From positions 124,001 through 188,000 of the forward strand of contig NZ_CP104068.1 in the NCBI RefSeq assembly GCF_026651875.1: 64,000 bases of DNA, in the 5' to 3' direction. The stretch is from Alicyclobacillus fastidiosus (GTDB taxonomy: Bacteria > Bacillota > Bacilli > Alicyclobacillales > Alicyclobacillaceae). Under the pieces are notes generated by a model that saw only the letters and a program-made list of their open reading frames with translations, searched no databases and was not told where the DNA came from. Positions 50,524-59,399 of this stretch are shown here, one piece after another (positions within the stretch are counted from its first letter, which is position 1; each line of letters opens with the position of its first letter). Both the position numbers and the translations under genes were made by a program.

Positions 50524-52157
50524 AGGTTGTCCGAAAAGCATCCGATTCGAGTAAATGTCTAGCCAAATACATGAATACAGGCTTCCTGATATGGGATAAG
50601 TTTACTTGGTAATTTGGTGAATGCCTCCGTATGGGAACACATTGCCTGCTCACCCTTGAAAATGGGCGCACGAACCCCTTGTCAGTAACATTGGCTTTTG
50701 TTTATTTTCCAGGTTCTGCTTGCCTATGCAGCGATATCGAGTTTCAATTGCTCGGCCTGGACTGTATACATTTGTGTAATTCGCTCTATGTGGTCATCAG
50801 GCAGCATGGTCTCTCGAATGTGACCTATCCTCGCCTGCATGAGCTGGAATATATCCTGCATGGTGAAGAAGGACTGTACTCGTTTGTTTGTTCGTACAGG
50901 CACCTTCTTGTGTTTCATAACTGTTGTCAACTCATTGGACTCTTGCGCAAAGGACAGCTCAATCTGCCTTCTGAAATCAAGCATCTGGGCATGCAGCATG
51001 GTGCCTTGTGGCACCGGGCCGTATGCAATCGGTTTGTCGTCAAAGGAAAATTCGAATTGCCTGCTGCATACCCCGGATAGCGGGCATGACTGGCATTTCT
51101 CTGAGTCCCCACGAAACCAGGAAGTGGCCGTTTTCCAGTCAAAGCCATCCCAAATCAGTCGTTCGCCTTGTTCGCACTCAGGTTGCCCATGTTCATTACA
51201 TTCCTCTGGCATCACCATACCACTGCGAAACCCTGTAACCACAGCCATACTGTGTTTGTGGTATGCCTCCTTCTGGTCATCCGCATCTATGTAACCCATG
51301 TCGGCAACGAGATACTGAGTGCGCATTTCGTTAATCTGCCGGAGTTTCTCTATCAGTGGAAGCATCACTCGAATGTCGCCCACATTCGCAGGCTTAAGGA
51401 TAGACAACAAGGCCACAGGTCCTTGAGATGTTCTTACTGCAATCGAGTGCTTCCGGTAACCAACGAAGAAACGGTTCTGGTTCACCTTGCTGCGCTGTGC
51501 CCCATAGGTGGCGTCCGGGTCAGAAAACGTTTTTTCACATGTGCAAACTGACTTAACCTCACAATCGCAGCGTTTTTTCTTGTATCCGTTGACATTGGCG
51601 TAAATCGGACGAGAGTCAATAGCGGCGAGGGTGTCCTGGATGAATCCCTCCATGTGAATGGATTGACGTATAAACTCGTCACGAATTTGTTCGAATACGT
51701 CCGGCCCTACTTTGTTACGGAAGTCACTCAGGCTCTGGTGTGACGGAACCTTTGCTGGATTGGGTACACCGATGAAGCTGCGCCACGCCTGGTTCTTTGG
51801 GTCTCGCAACTGTTTGCACAATTGACGGAATGAGGTAATCTCCGGCCTAGTGAAATACAGATAGTGCATCCGGAAATAGGCGATTAGAGATGCGGGTCTG
51901 CGTCCTCTCTTGTCGTACAGGGGTCCGACGAGCAGGTCCAGGAATGAGTCGTCAATGTGATCTACGTAATCAACGAGTTCGGGGTCGAAGCCAAGCGTGT
52001 TATAATAGGCGTATGGAAGCAGGTCTAACTGCAAATCTATGGAAAAACGCACCTCCAGAACTGGAAAATTTGACGGCTGGATACCTTCAATTTTACCAGT
52101 TTTGCGGATCGGTGCGTTTTGCTATTTACTCAAAATTGCGGGCTTTTCGGACACGCT
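50524..52157 (-). mobile_element. IS1182-family element with 7-bp duplication
   Basis: AGGTTGTCCGAAAAGC at 50524 and the complement of AGCGTGTCCGAAAAGC at 52157 are the ends. CATAAAG flanks both sides (50517-50523 and 52158-52164). 1634 bp, one gene. The duplication shows a clean, recent insertion. Confidence 0.93.
50724..52052 (-). CDS. IS1182-family transposase
   Basis: 442 residues. N-terminal 'PASLIAYFRMHYLYFTRPEI', DDE core 'TLAAIDSRPIYANVNGYK' (D), 'RTQYLVADMGYIDADDQKEA' (D) and a C-terminal zinc-like cluster 'CQSCPLSGVC' with 'GTMLHAQMLDFRRQIELSFA' (E), as in IS1182 enzymes. Unbroken. Confidence 0.9.
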   Translation of the reverse strand: MRFSIDLQLDLLPYAYYNTLGFDPELVDYVDHIDDSFLDLLVGPLYDKRGRRPASLIAYFRMHYLYFTRPEITSFRQLCKQLRDPKNQAWRSFIGVPNPAKVPSHQSLSDFRNKVGPDVFEQIRDEFIRQSIHMEGFIQDTLAAIDSRPIYANVNGYKKKRCDCEVKSVCTCEKTFSDPDATYGAQRSKVNQNRFFVGYRKHSIAVRTSQGPVALLSILKPANVGDIRVMLPLIEKLRQINEMRTQYLVADMGYIDADDQKEAYHKHSMAVVTGFRSGMVMPEECNEHGQPECEQGERLIWDGFDWKTATSWFRGDSEKCQSCPLSGVCSRQFEFSFDDKPIAYGPVPQGTMLHAQMLDFRRQIELSFAQESNELTTVMKHKKVPVRTNKRVQSFFTMQDIFQLMQARIGHIRETMLPDDHIERITQMYTVQAEQLKLDIAA

Positions 52158-52185
52158 CATAAAGGGTTAAGGGTGAAAAAACAAT

Positions 52186-52908
52186 ATGAAAACGTCGGGT
52201 CCTTCCAAGCATATTTTAACATCGCCGCATTCTCACAGTGATTTTTTAGCCGCGGTATCGAAATTTTTTGCTCAGCGGTGGTGGGGTGGTATTTCTGCTC
52301 TAGCGGGAATAATCGCGATGGGTTTAGCTATGGCAACGGTGATATATTCTGCGATAACCGTCAGAGCGGCTAATGAACAATCACGAAAAGCGGATGAAGC
52401 AGCAAGGGAATCCGAAAGACAATCGATGGAATATCTCGAACGATTAGATGAACAGACAGCCAGATTGACTGAGGCCCTCCTTCGTCCACAAGTACGGTTC
52501 ATCGTAAGTAACAGGGCGAATCAAGCGATACACAATTACAAGGGCTTGATTGCCGCGAATGGCGCACGTACAGTGCCCCAAATATGGGTACCAATCATCA
52601 ATGTAGGACTTGCTGTGGCAGAAAAGATAGATATCGGATGGACGTCAGAACCAGACCAAGGACTTCCTACTGATACATTTTCGATGATGTCCCATGTATT
52701 TCACTTCATACCCGCGCAAAGTGATATTCAAGTCTTGGCATTCAGGATCTCACCCGACGATCATCCGCTCGGGGCTGGCTTTATACATTTGCATGTTAAA
52801 TATAGTGATCTGATGGGAACCAGATACCATTATCAAGCTAAGTTGAGATATGCTCAGTCGGGTGGCGTACCGGGGCTTATTGAAGATTCAACAGAAGTCA
52901 TCGAATAA
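52186..52908 (+). CDS. Membrane-anchored coiled-coil protein of unknown function
   Basis: 240 residues. One transmembrane segment (about residues 35-60), a coiled coil 'ANEQSRKADEAARESERQSM' and 'EYLERLDEQTARLTEAL', then a beta-rich domain. The layout is common in uncharacterised membrane proteins. GGGTGA lies about 10 bases upstream. The IS1182 insertion is 22 bp before the start and may affect its promoter. A terminator follows. Confidence 0.65.
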   Translation: MKTSGPSKHILTSPHSHSDFLAAVSKFFAQRWWGGISALAGIIAMGLAMATVIYSAITVRAANEQSRKADEAARESERQSMEYLERLDEQTARLTEALLRPQVRFIVSNRANQAIHNYKGLIAANGARTVPQIWVPIINVGLAVAEKIDIGWTSEPDQGLPTDTFSMMSHVFHFIPAQSDIQVLAFRISPDDHPLGAGFIHLHVKYSDLMGTRYHYQAKLRYAQSGGVPGLIEDSTEVIE

Positions 52909-52924
52909 CATTGTATGATGTAAG

Positions 52925-52952
52925 TGCGGATCGAGTCCGCCCTTCATTTTTT
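52925..52952 (+). terminator. Terminator
   Basis: TGCGGA-tcgag-TCCGC then CCTTCATTTTTT. Confidence 0.7.
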
Positions 52953-53022
52953 GTCCCTTTCTACATAAAGGAACAGTCATCGACACGGCATGTATCGTAT
53001 GGTGGGCGTGAGGTGATTCGAT

Positions 53023-53565
53023 ATGTATGATGACGCCACACGATATGTAGCGCGTTTTGGCACCAAAGCTGCGGCCAGTTTGGCAGGAATCAGCGAACCA
53101 ACCGTCAGGAAGTACTCTCAGCACCTATCAAAACATGGATATAACATCAGCACAGCCAATGGGCGCGACCGCAAGTATAGTGATTACGACATCACGGTAC
53201 TTACTGAAATGAAAAGACTGTCCGATGAAACCGGTATGGACGTGGGCAAGATTGCCCAAATGGTCATAGCCAAGTACGGTAGTGCGCCAGTTGAGGACGA
53301 TTCGATACAGACCGAATCGAGTGAGGAAACGGCCTTAACCACTACTCCGCAGGACTTTGCCGCAGTCGTTGAACTTGCCAGCAAAACCTATTGGGATAAG
53401 GCGAAACAGGAAATGACCGACGAAATATCAGAGCGCGTTCGTGACGAGGTGAAGGCAGAGTTCCAGAGCGAGCTAGGTCATTTGAAAGACGAATTGCGTG
53501 GCATGATGGAAGAAGTAGCGGCTACGCGAGAGAAAAAGAAGCACTGGTGGAGATTCGGACGATAA
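53023..53565 (+). CDS. MerR-type HTH protein with C-terminal coiled coil (RacA-like layout)
   Basis: 180 residues. N-terminal HTH 'AASLAGISEPTVRKYSQHLS' and 'RDRKYSDYDITVLTEMKRLS' (MerR-like, about residues 1-75). An acidic linker leads to a coiled coil 'EMTDEISERVRDEVKAEFQS' and a basic tail 'KKKHWWRFGR'. DNA-binding head plus coiled coil is the plan of RacA and of many plasmid proteins with DUF3967. A role in DNA anchoring or segregation is possible. Confidence 0.7.
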   Translation: MYDDATRYVARFGTKAAASLAGISEPTVRKYSQHLSKHGYNISTANGRDRKYSDYDITVLTEMKRLSDETGMDVGKIAQMVIAKYGSAPVEDDSIQTESSEETALTTTPQDFAAVVELASKTYWDKAKQEMTDEISERVRDEVKAEFQSELGHLKDELRGMMEEVAATREKKKHWWRFGR

Positions 53566-53596
53566 AATATCAGGCTACTAGAACAATATGCAGAAT

Positions 53597-53625
53597 GAGG
53601 GGTGAACTGATGTTCGCCTCTTTTC
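53597..53625 (+). terminator. Terminator, copy 2 of a repeated segment
   Basis: GAGGGGTGAAC-tgat-GTTCGCCTC then TTTTC; upstream GAACAATATGCAGAATGA repeats the sequence at 50436. Confidence 0.7.
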
Positions 53626-53707
53626 ATTTCTATGCGTTATGATTTCCGTAAAAGTCGAGATCGGCGAGGGTTTTTGGGTAAATTTAACTATAAAGGGGTG
53701 TTGGGAT

Positions 53708-54322
53708 GTGACAATAAAAACAATAGTGTTCGATAAACTTAAGAATGCACTTACATATCTAGAGAACTTATCACTTAGTAATCAACTCGTGGTGTACAGA
53801 GGCCACCAGAACAGTAAATGGCGCCTACAGACTACGTTAAGTCGTTTCAAAAGAGTAGTAGGAAATCAGGATGATGAGTGGTTCGATTTCGAGGTCGGTG
53901 CCATTCTTGAGCAATTTAAGGGTAATTTAAGCCGACTTGGAGATTTACCGTTCCCTAATAACTCAAGAAGTGATTGGCTTGAGTATGCACAACATCACGG
54001 TGTCCCCACACCGTTTTTGGATTTCACTTATTCTCCGTATGTGGCATTGTTCTTTGCGTTTAATGGTATCCGTATCAACCACAGGAAAAAAGGAGAAAGG
54101 AAAAAGTATGTTGCCATTTATGCATTGAATGTTAATCAACTGGCCCATGCGTGGTCTTTACGTAGAAATCCATTCAAGGTTGGCGAAATCAATAATGCCT
54201 TTTTTGAAGACTATCACGAATTCTTGAATCCTCAACGTGACCCATTTAACGTATACAACACGAAGGAATTTGTTGAGTTGGAACGACTATTACATACTAG
54301 CACGCCACCAGACGCGCTGTAA
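53708..54322 (+). CDS. FRG-domain protein
   Basis: About 204 residues from GTG 53708 (GGGGTG upstream; the frame is open to 53639). FRG signature 'VVYRGHQNSKWRLQTTLSRF' and 'WLEYAQHHGVPTPFLDFTYS', with 'PYVALFFAF'. FRG proteins are unassigned but frequent on mobile elements and in defence contexts. Shorter than many members (250-300); the C-terminus may be cut at 54322. The stretch from 54323 to 54595 shows no gene. Confidence 0.82.
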   Translation: MTIKTIVFDKLKNALTYLENLSLSNQLVVYRGHQNSKWRLQTTLSRFKRVVGNQDDEWFDFEVGAILEQFKGNLSRLGDLPFPNNSRSDWLEYAQHHGVPTPFLDFTYSPYVALFFAFNGIRINHRKKGERKKYVAIYALNVNQLAHAWSLRRNPFKVGEINNAFFEDYHEFLNPQRDPFNVYNTKEFVELERLLHTSTPPDAL

Positions 54323-54595
54323 TAGCTTATAGACGCATTCAGTGGGCTGCATGGTATTTTGCTATTAGGGCTATCCGAAAACGCCTAAAAATCGATTGTA
54401 TGTAGGTTTGTGTAGAACAAAAACCAACATATGTAATACGCATCTTGAGCGTTAATCAGTGATTCACTGAAAAAGTAAGTGTATACAATGTGAACAATCA
54501 GAGGCCGACTATGTTAGACATACTTCGACACTTTCTCTGTGATATGGTGATTCGGTGTTGAATTTTGGGATGTGTTAGGGGAATTAAGTCACATC

Positions 54596-54862
54596 ATGAT
54601 AATTAATCTGAAGTATAGCGCCGTGGAAGAACTTCGCAGTCAAATGATAAAGATTGCAGAATATCGAGGAAGCCTTACACATCCCGATGTTATTGCTGCG
54701 AGTCAACGCCTAGATGTCTTTATTAACCGTATTCAATCGAAACGGTTTAAGGTGTACCGTTCACGCTACAGTAAGAACAAGAGCCAGATTCAACTTTTTT
54801 GGCCCAATCGCAAGTACCGAGCGGGACGTCTTTGCCATTTACACGTCGGAACCCTGTTTTGA
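54596..54862 (+). CDS. Spo0E-like aspartyl-phosphate phosphatase, with extended tail
   Basis: The first 55 codons match Spo0E: 'VEELRSQMIKIAEYRGSLTH', 'PDVIAASQRLDVFINRIQ', with the S-Q-x-L-D signature (here S-Q-R-L-D). Spo0E proteins dephosphorylate Spo0A-P and delay sporulation. The remaining 34 codons are basic and unlike the family, and overlap an opposite-strand gene, so the native 3' end was probably lost. Starts MIINLKY; ribosome site moderate (AGGGGA). Confidence 0.72.
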   Translation: MIINLKYSAVEELRSQMIKIAEYRGSLTHPDVIAASQRLDVFINRIQSKRFKVYRSRYSKNKSQIQLFWPNRKYRAGRLCHLHVGTLF

Positions 54863-54944
54863 ATACAGTGCTATTGCTGGTTACCTGTTGTAAGGTCTGA
54901 CAGTGAGTGCAATAAAATAGTGTCTGCTGCGTCGTATGCACCAC
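54747..54944 (-). CDS. Small zinc-ribbon protein
   Basis: 65 residues: 'LFYCTHCQTLQQVTSNSTVF' and 'VESGSCSYCSVNGTP', two C-x-x-C pairs about 40 residues apart. GTG start after GAGGGTG. Overlaps the tail of the Spo0E-like ORF on the other strand by 116 bp; the zinc motif argues that this one is real. Confidence 0.6.
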   Translation of the reverse strand: MVHTTQQTLFYCTHCQTLQQVTSNSTVFKTGFRRVNGKDVPLGTCDWAKKVESGSCSYCSVNGTP

Positions 54945-55013
54945 CCTCTTTTTTCTAAATTATATATCTTTTTATTCGATATTTAAATCGATAAATCACT
55001 TAAATTTACATTA

Positions 55014-55040
55014 TAGCTACATGCGAATGTATATAGGCTA
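55014..55040 (+). promoter_or_regulatory. Candidate operator shared with plasmid 1 XRE gene
   Basis: TAGCTACATGCGAATGTATA with the core TACAT-gcga-ATGTA; conserved upstream of the truncated paralogue at 18110-18222. Confidence 0.5.
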
Positions 55041-55091
55041 TCTATTTTGGCCATCCTGTTGCTAGACAAGGTATACGGAGTGGGCTTTATT

Positions 55092-55310
55092 ATGCGTGTT
55101 GTCAGGGACAATCCAGCTGTACGTTTGCGTGTGATTATGACAGAACGAAATATGACTGTTCAGCATTTGTCTTTTTTCAGTGGTGTATCAGAAAGAACGA
55201 TTACTGCGCTACGCTCAAATTACTCTCATAGAAAACCGAATATGGATACGATTTATCGGATCTGCAACGTTTTAGATGTACATCCTAATGATATATGGTC
55301 TGACTGTTAG
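55092..55310 (+). CDS. XRE-family regulator
   Basis: 72 residues from ATG 55092. HTH 'MTVQHLSFFSGVSERTITAL' and 'NMDTIYRICNVLDVHPNDIW', the short YozG-like type. Its first half and promoter are nearly repeated, broken, at 18110-18310. A terminator at about 55447-55475 (ACGAGTAC...GAGTGCTCGT, then ATTTTT) follows. Confidence 0.87.
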   Translation: MRVVRDNPAVRLRVIMTERNMTVQHLSFFSGVSERTITALRSNYSHRKPNMDTIYRICNVLDVHPNDIWSDC

Positions 55311-55534
55311 CTACATGCAGGAATGACCGAGGACAGCCATTTTCTTTTCTCAGATCAAACATCACGTATGAATATCTCATCGGCGTTGCGTACAAGCCTC
55401 AGTTTAAGTGCATCGCCGATAAATCGAATATGGCACGAAATAAACGAGTACATCATGAGTGCTCGTATTTTTGTCGTATGCTGTGCGCCGTGGTATATAT
55501 AGCATGTAATTATGCGACAGGAAGATGAGACAAT

Positions 55535-55720
55535 TTGGATACAAAAATATATTTTTCAAATAGGACTAAACCCCAAGTGCTAAGCATCCACCCCGACGTA
55601 AAGCCCTTTATCGATACAAATAACGCCCTAGTGTATTGCCCAATGGCAGATGACAATGTAGAAAAGCACGATTGCGAAGGTTGCGCATGGTATGAACATA
55701 ACGTGTGTAGTCGGTTTTAA
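55535..55720 (+). CDS. Small Cys-rich protein
   Basis: 61 residues from TTG 55535 with AGGAAG upstream. Four Cys in 'LVYCPMADD', 'HDCEGCAWYEHNVCSRF' could bind zinc or an iron-sulfur centre. A hairpin CGAGC/GCTCG with TTTTT follows. No family recognised. Confidence 0.6.
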   Translation: MDTKIYFSNRTKPQVLSIHPDVKPFIDTNNALVYCPMADDNVEKHDCEGCAWYEHNVCSRF

Positions 55721-55933
55721 CGATACGAGCCTCTACGGTAGCTCGGTCTTTTTATGCGGACACAGAATAGGACATTTTCCCCTTGAAATACCTTCTTATC
55801 AATCACAGCGTAGCGCCATGTAACGCGGTGTAGCGTAGCGAGATGATATGGCCATTGTATGGAGTGCTAAGACTTGATTAGCAAGCAATGTTACAATACA
55901 TTGATGATTCGTTTCCTTGCAGGAGGGTACATA

Positions 55934-56143
55934 TTGAATAAACAAGAATTGATCAACAAAATAGCTGAGAAAGCTGGACTAACGAAGAAAGATACCGAGA
56001 CTTTGGTGAACGGTCTCTTTGATGTTGATGAGAAGGTTCAGATCCCTGGGTTCGGGACGTTTGAAGTTCGTGAACGTGCCGCTCGTACTGGTCATAATCC
56101 GCAGACTGGCGAGGCCATAGAGATAGCTGCATCCAAAGTATAA
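55934..56143 (+). CDS. HU-like DNA-binding protein, shortened
   Basis: 69 residues from TTG 55934 after GGAGGG. 'MNKQELINKIAEKAGLTKKD' and 'VQIPGFGTFEVRERAARTGH', 'NPQTGEAIEIAASKV' are HU. Compared with the usual 90 residues, about 10 are missing between helix 2 and the first strand (…FD|VDEKV…), and it stops at A-S-K-V, lacking the PAFKPGK helix. The DNA-contact arm N-P-Q-T-G is kept. It may be non-functional or a dominant partner of chromosomal HU. Confidence 0.8.
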   Translation: MNKQELINKIAEKAGLTKKDTETLVNGLFDVDEKVQIPGFGTFEVRERAARTGHNPQTGEAIEIAASKV

Positions 56144-56246
56144 GGGTGTTCCCTGGTTTAAACGCAGGTACCGATCCTATGTTGGGTCGGTCTTTTTCGT
56201 GGGCGAGTGCTGTTTTATGTGACGCTTATCCGCACCAAAATGGGCC

Positions 56247-56310
56247 ACCGTCAGCCCCACCTTCGCTGACGACATTGGCGACCACACATGTCGCCCTCCT
56301 GTAGAATCCG
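56247..56310 (-). other. 60-bp segment shared with plasmid 1 (22446-22510)
   Basis: Reverse strand AGGAGGGCGACATGTGTGGT continuing to GTCGTCAGCGAAGGTGGGGC, nearly identical to plasmid 1. Both copies place an AGGxGGG ribosome site before ATG with a short Cys/Arg-rich frame (MCGRxCRQRRWG). Tiny peptide or RNA element; uncertain. The rest of 56144-56765 shows no gene. Confidence 0.4.
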
Positions 56311-56765
56311 AGTATAAAAGACCACCGGTGCAAAGTCCGTCGAACCATGACATGTAAACCAAGAGGTGTTGGCTGCTAATTACCAGCAAAATGTCGCTTA
56401 TTTTGGCTAAACCTTGGACAGGGGTCAGAGAGAGGTTGTCACTGCCGCAAATGCACGAAATCACCTCCGAACCCTGTCACAAGAAAAAGGCAGATTTCGC
56501 TCAACGATGCGGGTTCAAAGGGGATCAATTAGTATAAAATAAACTATACTTTAAACTCATCTGACTTGAGGGGTATTTTTTCAAAAACGGCCTTCTCGTT
56601 TCAACGGTTATACAATAAAAAATTTCCAGTAAAAATGACGCCGTGCCCATTTCATCGGAGCTCATATTATTGTTTTATTCGTGCCACCTGGTTGAGACTG
56701 TTTCCCCTAGAAGAACCATTTCACCCACGCAATCCCCTGTCGCAGTAGGACGAGGCGGTAATCGA

Positions 56766-56831
56766 GTTTGCACCAAATTAACACCGAATTAGCGCCATAT
56801 CCGCTCCTTTTTATCGCCTTTTTAACAGCGC
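56766..56831 (-). repeat. 11-bp direct repeat array 4
   Basis: Reverse strand, six in-phase 11-mers: GCGCTGTTAAA, AAGGCGATAAA, AAGGAGCGGAT, ATGGCGCTAAT, TCGGTGTTAAT, TTGGTGCAAAC. Same motif and period as the three plasmid 1 arrays; downstream GGGTGAAATGGTTCTTCTA is also shared. Confidence 0.7.
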
Positions 56832-56860
56832 AAAAAAAAGACGACCCATGATATAGGCCG

Positions 56861-57241
56861 TCAGTCCAGTAAGTGTCTGATCTTATTGTCGTATCTGGTC
56901 AACTCTGTATCATGAATCCATCGCATCATGGAGAGTGCACCGTACATCGCGACTTCATCGTGGGATGGACAGCACGTGCGTGCCGCGTATTCGGCAAATC
57001 GCGCCATGTCATTGATCAACTCGTCAAGTTTCCCGAATACGTCACCGACATTTTCCGCCAAGTCGTCGCTCTCAAAGCGGCGTACTACATCGTCGACGAG
57101 GAAACTCGATTGTGCTGCAAATTCGCGCAGCATATGCTGGACGTACTTGGCGAAATAGAGCGCGTATACCTCATCTACTCCACGTTGAACCCCCTGATAC
57201 AGATAGTCCGATTGGTTGGGATATTGAACTCCTATAGTCAC
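56861..57241 (-). CDS. Unknown helical protein
   Basis: 126 residues from GTG 57241 preceded by GGGGGAG. 'QSDYLYQGVQRGVDEVYALY' and 'LDELINDMARFAEYAARTCC'; all helical. The start overlaps the stop of the upstream gene (GTGA), so the two are coupled. Confidence 0.6.
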   Translation of the reverse strand: MTIGVQYPNQSDYLYQGVQRGVDEVYALYFAKYVQHMLREFAAQSSFLVDDVVRRFESDDLAENVGDVFGKLDELINDMARFAEYAARTCCPSHDEVAMYGALSMMRWIHDTELTRYDNKIRHLLD

Positions 57242-57432
57242 GCTACACTCCCCCTCTTTGTGTTGTGTGCCAGTGCGCGTCGGATGTCGTCCACTACGAT
57301 GTCGACCCAAGCTGAGATCGCTTCCGGTGACATGGGCTCGCTGTCTTTGAGTTCGTACTCCTCAAACGCGAATGACTCCATCACGGCGCCGACAAGGTGA
57401 TCGCGAACCAGTGCTAACTGTGATACTGGCAT
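57238..57432 (-). CDS. Small conserved plasmid protein (FAFEE family)
   Basis: 64 residues. I take the second ATG (57432) because AAGGAG is nine bases upstream and because the plasmid 1 homologue also begins M-P. 'MPVSQLALVRDHLVGAVMES' and 'FAFEEYELKDSEPMSPEAIS' parallel the 20142-20306 protein. Function unknown. Confidence 0.65.
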   Translation of the reverse strand: MPVSQLALVRDHLVGAVMESFAFEEYELKDSEPMSPEAISAWVDIVVDDIRRALAHNTKRGSVA

Positions 57433-57573
57433 GTCCATTTCTCCTTTGTGGTGGTAAATTCGTATCGCTTGAACACATTCTACAACGTCACCGTATCAAA
57501 TTCAATACATAGATACATATTGATTGTAGATAAAATATACGGTAAAATGTATACGTTGATAGGAGGTGGGATG

Positions 57574-57768
57574 ATGTCGCCAAAGTCGATATCCATACGT
57601 CTACCGGACGAAGCAAAACGGCTGCTCGAATCAGTGTGTTTTGTCACTGGGCACTTTCAGGTGGATGTGCTGGTGCAAGGGTTGAATATGTACGTTGAGT
57701 CATTGTCGGATGATGTACGGGCAAAAGTAGAACAAGCCATGACGATACGAGGAGAAACGGAAGAATAG
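57574..57768 (+). CDS. RHH/CopG-like small DNA-binding protein
   Basis: 64 residues; GGAGGTGGG precedes ATGATG. 'KSISIRLPDEAKRLLESVCF' has the ribbon-helix pattern of CopG/Arc proteins, and 'VDVLVQGLNMYVESLSDDVR' the second helix. A terminator ACCGC...GCGGT plus TTATTTTT follows at 57778-57813. Confidence 0.65.
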   Translation: MSPKSISIRLPDEAKRLLESVCFVTGHFQVDVLVQGLNMYVESLSDDVRAKVEQAMTIRGETEE

Positions 57769-57896
57769 CACACATTACCGCTCGGTCGATAGCATGATCG
57801 GGCGGTTATTTTTATACCATCGATACATGGTGTAATTGGTATAATTTACAAATGTGCCTATATACGATAGACTAGCCTGATTGGAGGCGATGACGG

Positions 57897-58034
57897 ATGT
57901 CTACGTCTAAGGTGACAATTATTAGAAACGACAAAGGTCAAGTAGTTGGGCGGATGTACGGTGAGATTGACCCGAAAATTATAGCGCGATTTTTTCTGAA
58001 ACGTATACCAACAACACCCCCACCAAAACGGTAG
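57897..58034 (+). CDS. Small basic protein, 45 residues
   Basis: ATG 57897 with GGAGGCG eight bases upstream. Sequence begins MSTSKVTIIRNDKGQVVGRM and ends RIPTTPPPKR. The stop lies inside a terminator (ACACCCCCACC...GGTAGGGGTTGTTTTTT). No family recognised; the signals support a gene. Confidence 0.6.
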   Translation: MSTSKVTIIRNDKGQVVGRMYGEIDPKIIARFFLKRIPTTPPPKR

Positions 58035-58302
58035 GGGTTGTTTTTTATATTGCGTCATCGTACGGAACTAGAGGGTTTTCACATAGTGCGAGAAGCCTTA
58101 TCGTACGGGCAACACATCGTAAAACTTATTCCGCGCCGTGGTAGTGTTACGATTAGGTATGTTGTTGACGAAATCGAAAGTGGCTGAATCATACATGGCT
58201 ATCCACTGTAATAAAAAATCCCGTGCCAGTTCATACACGGGATGAGTAAGAAATAAAGTTGCTTCAGTGCATGACGAGTATACTGCTCTCATTTCGACTG
58301 TG

Positions 58303-58362
58303 CAATAAAAAATGCCCGATAGCCGTATAAGCCATTGGGCGGATCAGGGGTAAATGTGTCAC
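58303..58362 (-). ncRNA. Candidate short ncRNA family 2, copy 2
   Basis: The reverse-strand promoter TTGTAT-17-TATGAT (58391-58396 and 58368-58373) is well formed. The RNA ends at GCCCAATGGC...GCTATCGGGC plus TTTTTT. The same 40-nt segment as in copy 1 follows (TATACTCGTCATGCACTGAA), then a second terminator ATCCCGTG...CACGGGAT plus TTTTTT at 58213-58246. Confidence 0.6.
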
Positions 58363-58550
58363 AAATGATCATAACATAAAAACCAGTATAATACAAATAT
58401 TTACATATGATTAGCGAATAAATATTAGTAAGTATGTATATTATGTACATTGTCGTACAAAATCGGCATAGTCATTTCATCGCGATCGGCTACAAACCGC
58501 GTCAAACCAACGTTTTTGTCGTGTATAAAATTGCGCGTGTCCGACAACGC

Positions 58551-58737
58551 AAAAAGGCACCCGTACCGGCAATACGGATACCCATTGCGGGATGAAGACT
58601 GCTCCTATCTCATATGGAGCGCTGATGCGCGTATTCTGCCCTAAAGAAGGTGCGAGCATCCACCCATCTCGACGTAATGGACGGATACCCGCGATAGTAC
58701 TTCCCTGCGCTATTAATGTGCCCAGTTAATCGAGTGA
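58551..58737 (-). ncRNA. Candidate structured ncRNA family 1, copy 3
   Basis: Reverse complement of the type at 18937-19119 with about 90 percent identity. The terminator is GGTATCCGT-n9-ACGGGTGCC plus TTTTT. As on plasmid 1, a hairpin with GGTATCCGTGTC lies just before it, and a segment also found at 18795-18835 lies beyond that. Confidence 0.65.
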
Positions 58738-58823
58738 TATCACCCGTGTGACACGGATACCGTTCAGATAGTCGATATATCTATGGTGGCCGCGCGACGT
58801 CGACCATCGGCAGAAATCCTCGT

Positions 58824-59381
58824 TTATTTCGATGCGAGATATTGATATAACGTCTCACGACTAATTCCAAATTCACGTGCCAACTGTGCCTTTTTCTCAC
58901 CGGCTGCGACACGTTCATGTAATTCCTTGACCTGTTCATCGGTGAGTGACTTCTTACGTCCCTTGTATACACCTTTCTGCTTGGCTATGGCAATACCTTC
59001 ACGTTGGCGTTCCTTGATTAGCGCACGTTCAAATTCAGCAAACGCACCCATTACATTTAACAGCATCATCGACATAGGGCTATCTTCGCCCGTAAACGTC
59101 AGATGTTCCTTCACGAATTCAACCGCGATACCCTTACCTGTCAATCCAAGCACCAGACAGCGTAAATCATCCAGGTTACGAGCGAGACGATCCATACTAT
59201 GAACGACTACGGTATCGCCCTCACGAGCGAATTCAAGCAGTGCATCCAATTGTGGCCGCTTGGTATCTTTACCTGATGCCTTATCGGTAAATACACGGTC
59301 TAGTTGTACACTTTCTAATTGTCTGTCTGTGTTCTGGTCAACCGTACTTACCCTTATATATCCGATGCGCTGTCCTGCCAT
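58824..59381 (-). CDS. Serine recombinase (Tn3-type resolvase/invertase)
   Basis: 185 residues. The catalytic Ser is in 'IGYIRVSTVDQNTDRQL'. Conserved 'VVVHSMDRLARNLDDLRCLV' and 'GAFAEFERALIKERQREGI' follow, with a C-terminal HTH 'KKAQLAREFGISRETLYQYL'. Probably resolves plasmid or cointegrate dimers at the adjacent res-like region, which is useful on a replicon built through IS6 cointegrates. Confidence 0.92.
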   Translation of the reverse strand: MAGQRIGYIRVSTVDQNTDRQLESVQLDRVFTDKASGKDTKRPQLDALLEFAREGDTVVVHSMDRLARNLDDLRCLVLGLTGKGIAVEFVKEHLTFTGEDSPMSMMLLNVMGAFAEFERALIKERQREGIAIAKQKGVYKGRKKSLTDEQVKELHERVAAGEKKAQLAREFGISRETLYQYLASK

Positions 59382-59399
59382 GGTATCGCCTCCGTGTCG

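Noticed and set aside
56177..56464. Reverse ORF of 95 codons
   Set aside because: No ribosome site; it crosses the 60-bp segment shared with plasmid 1 in a frame not conserved there.
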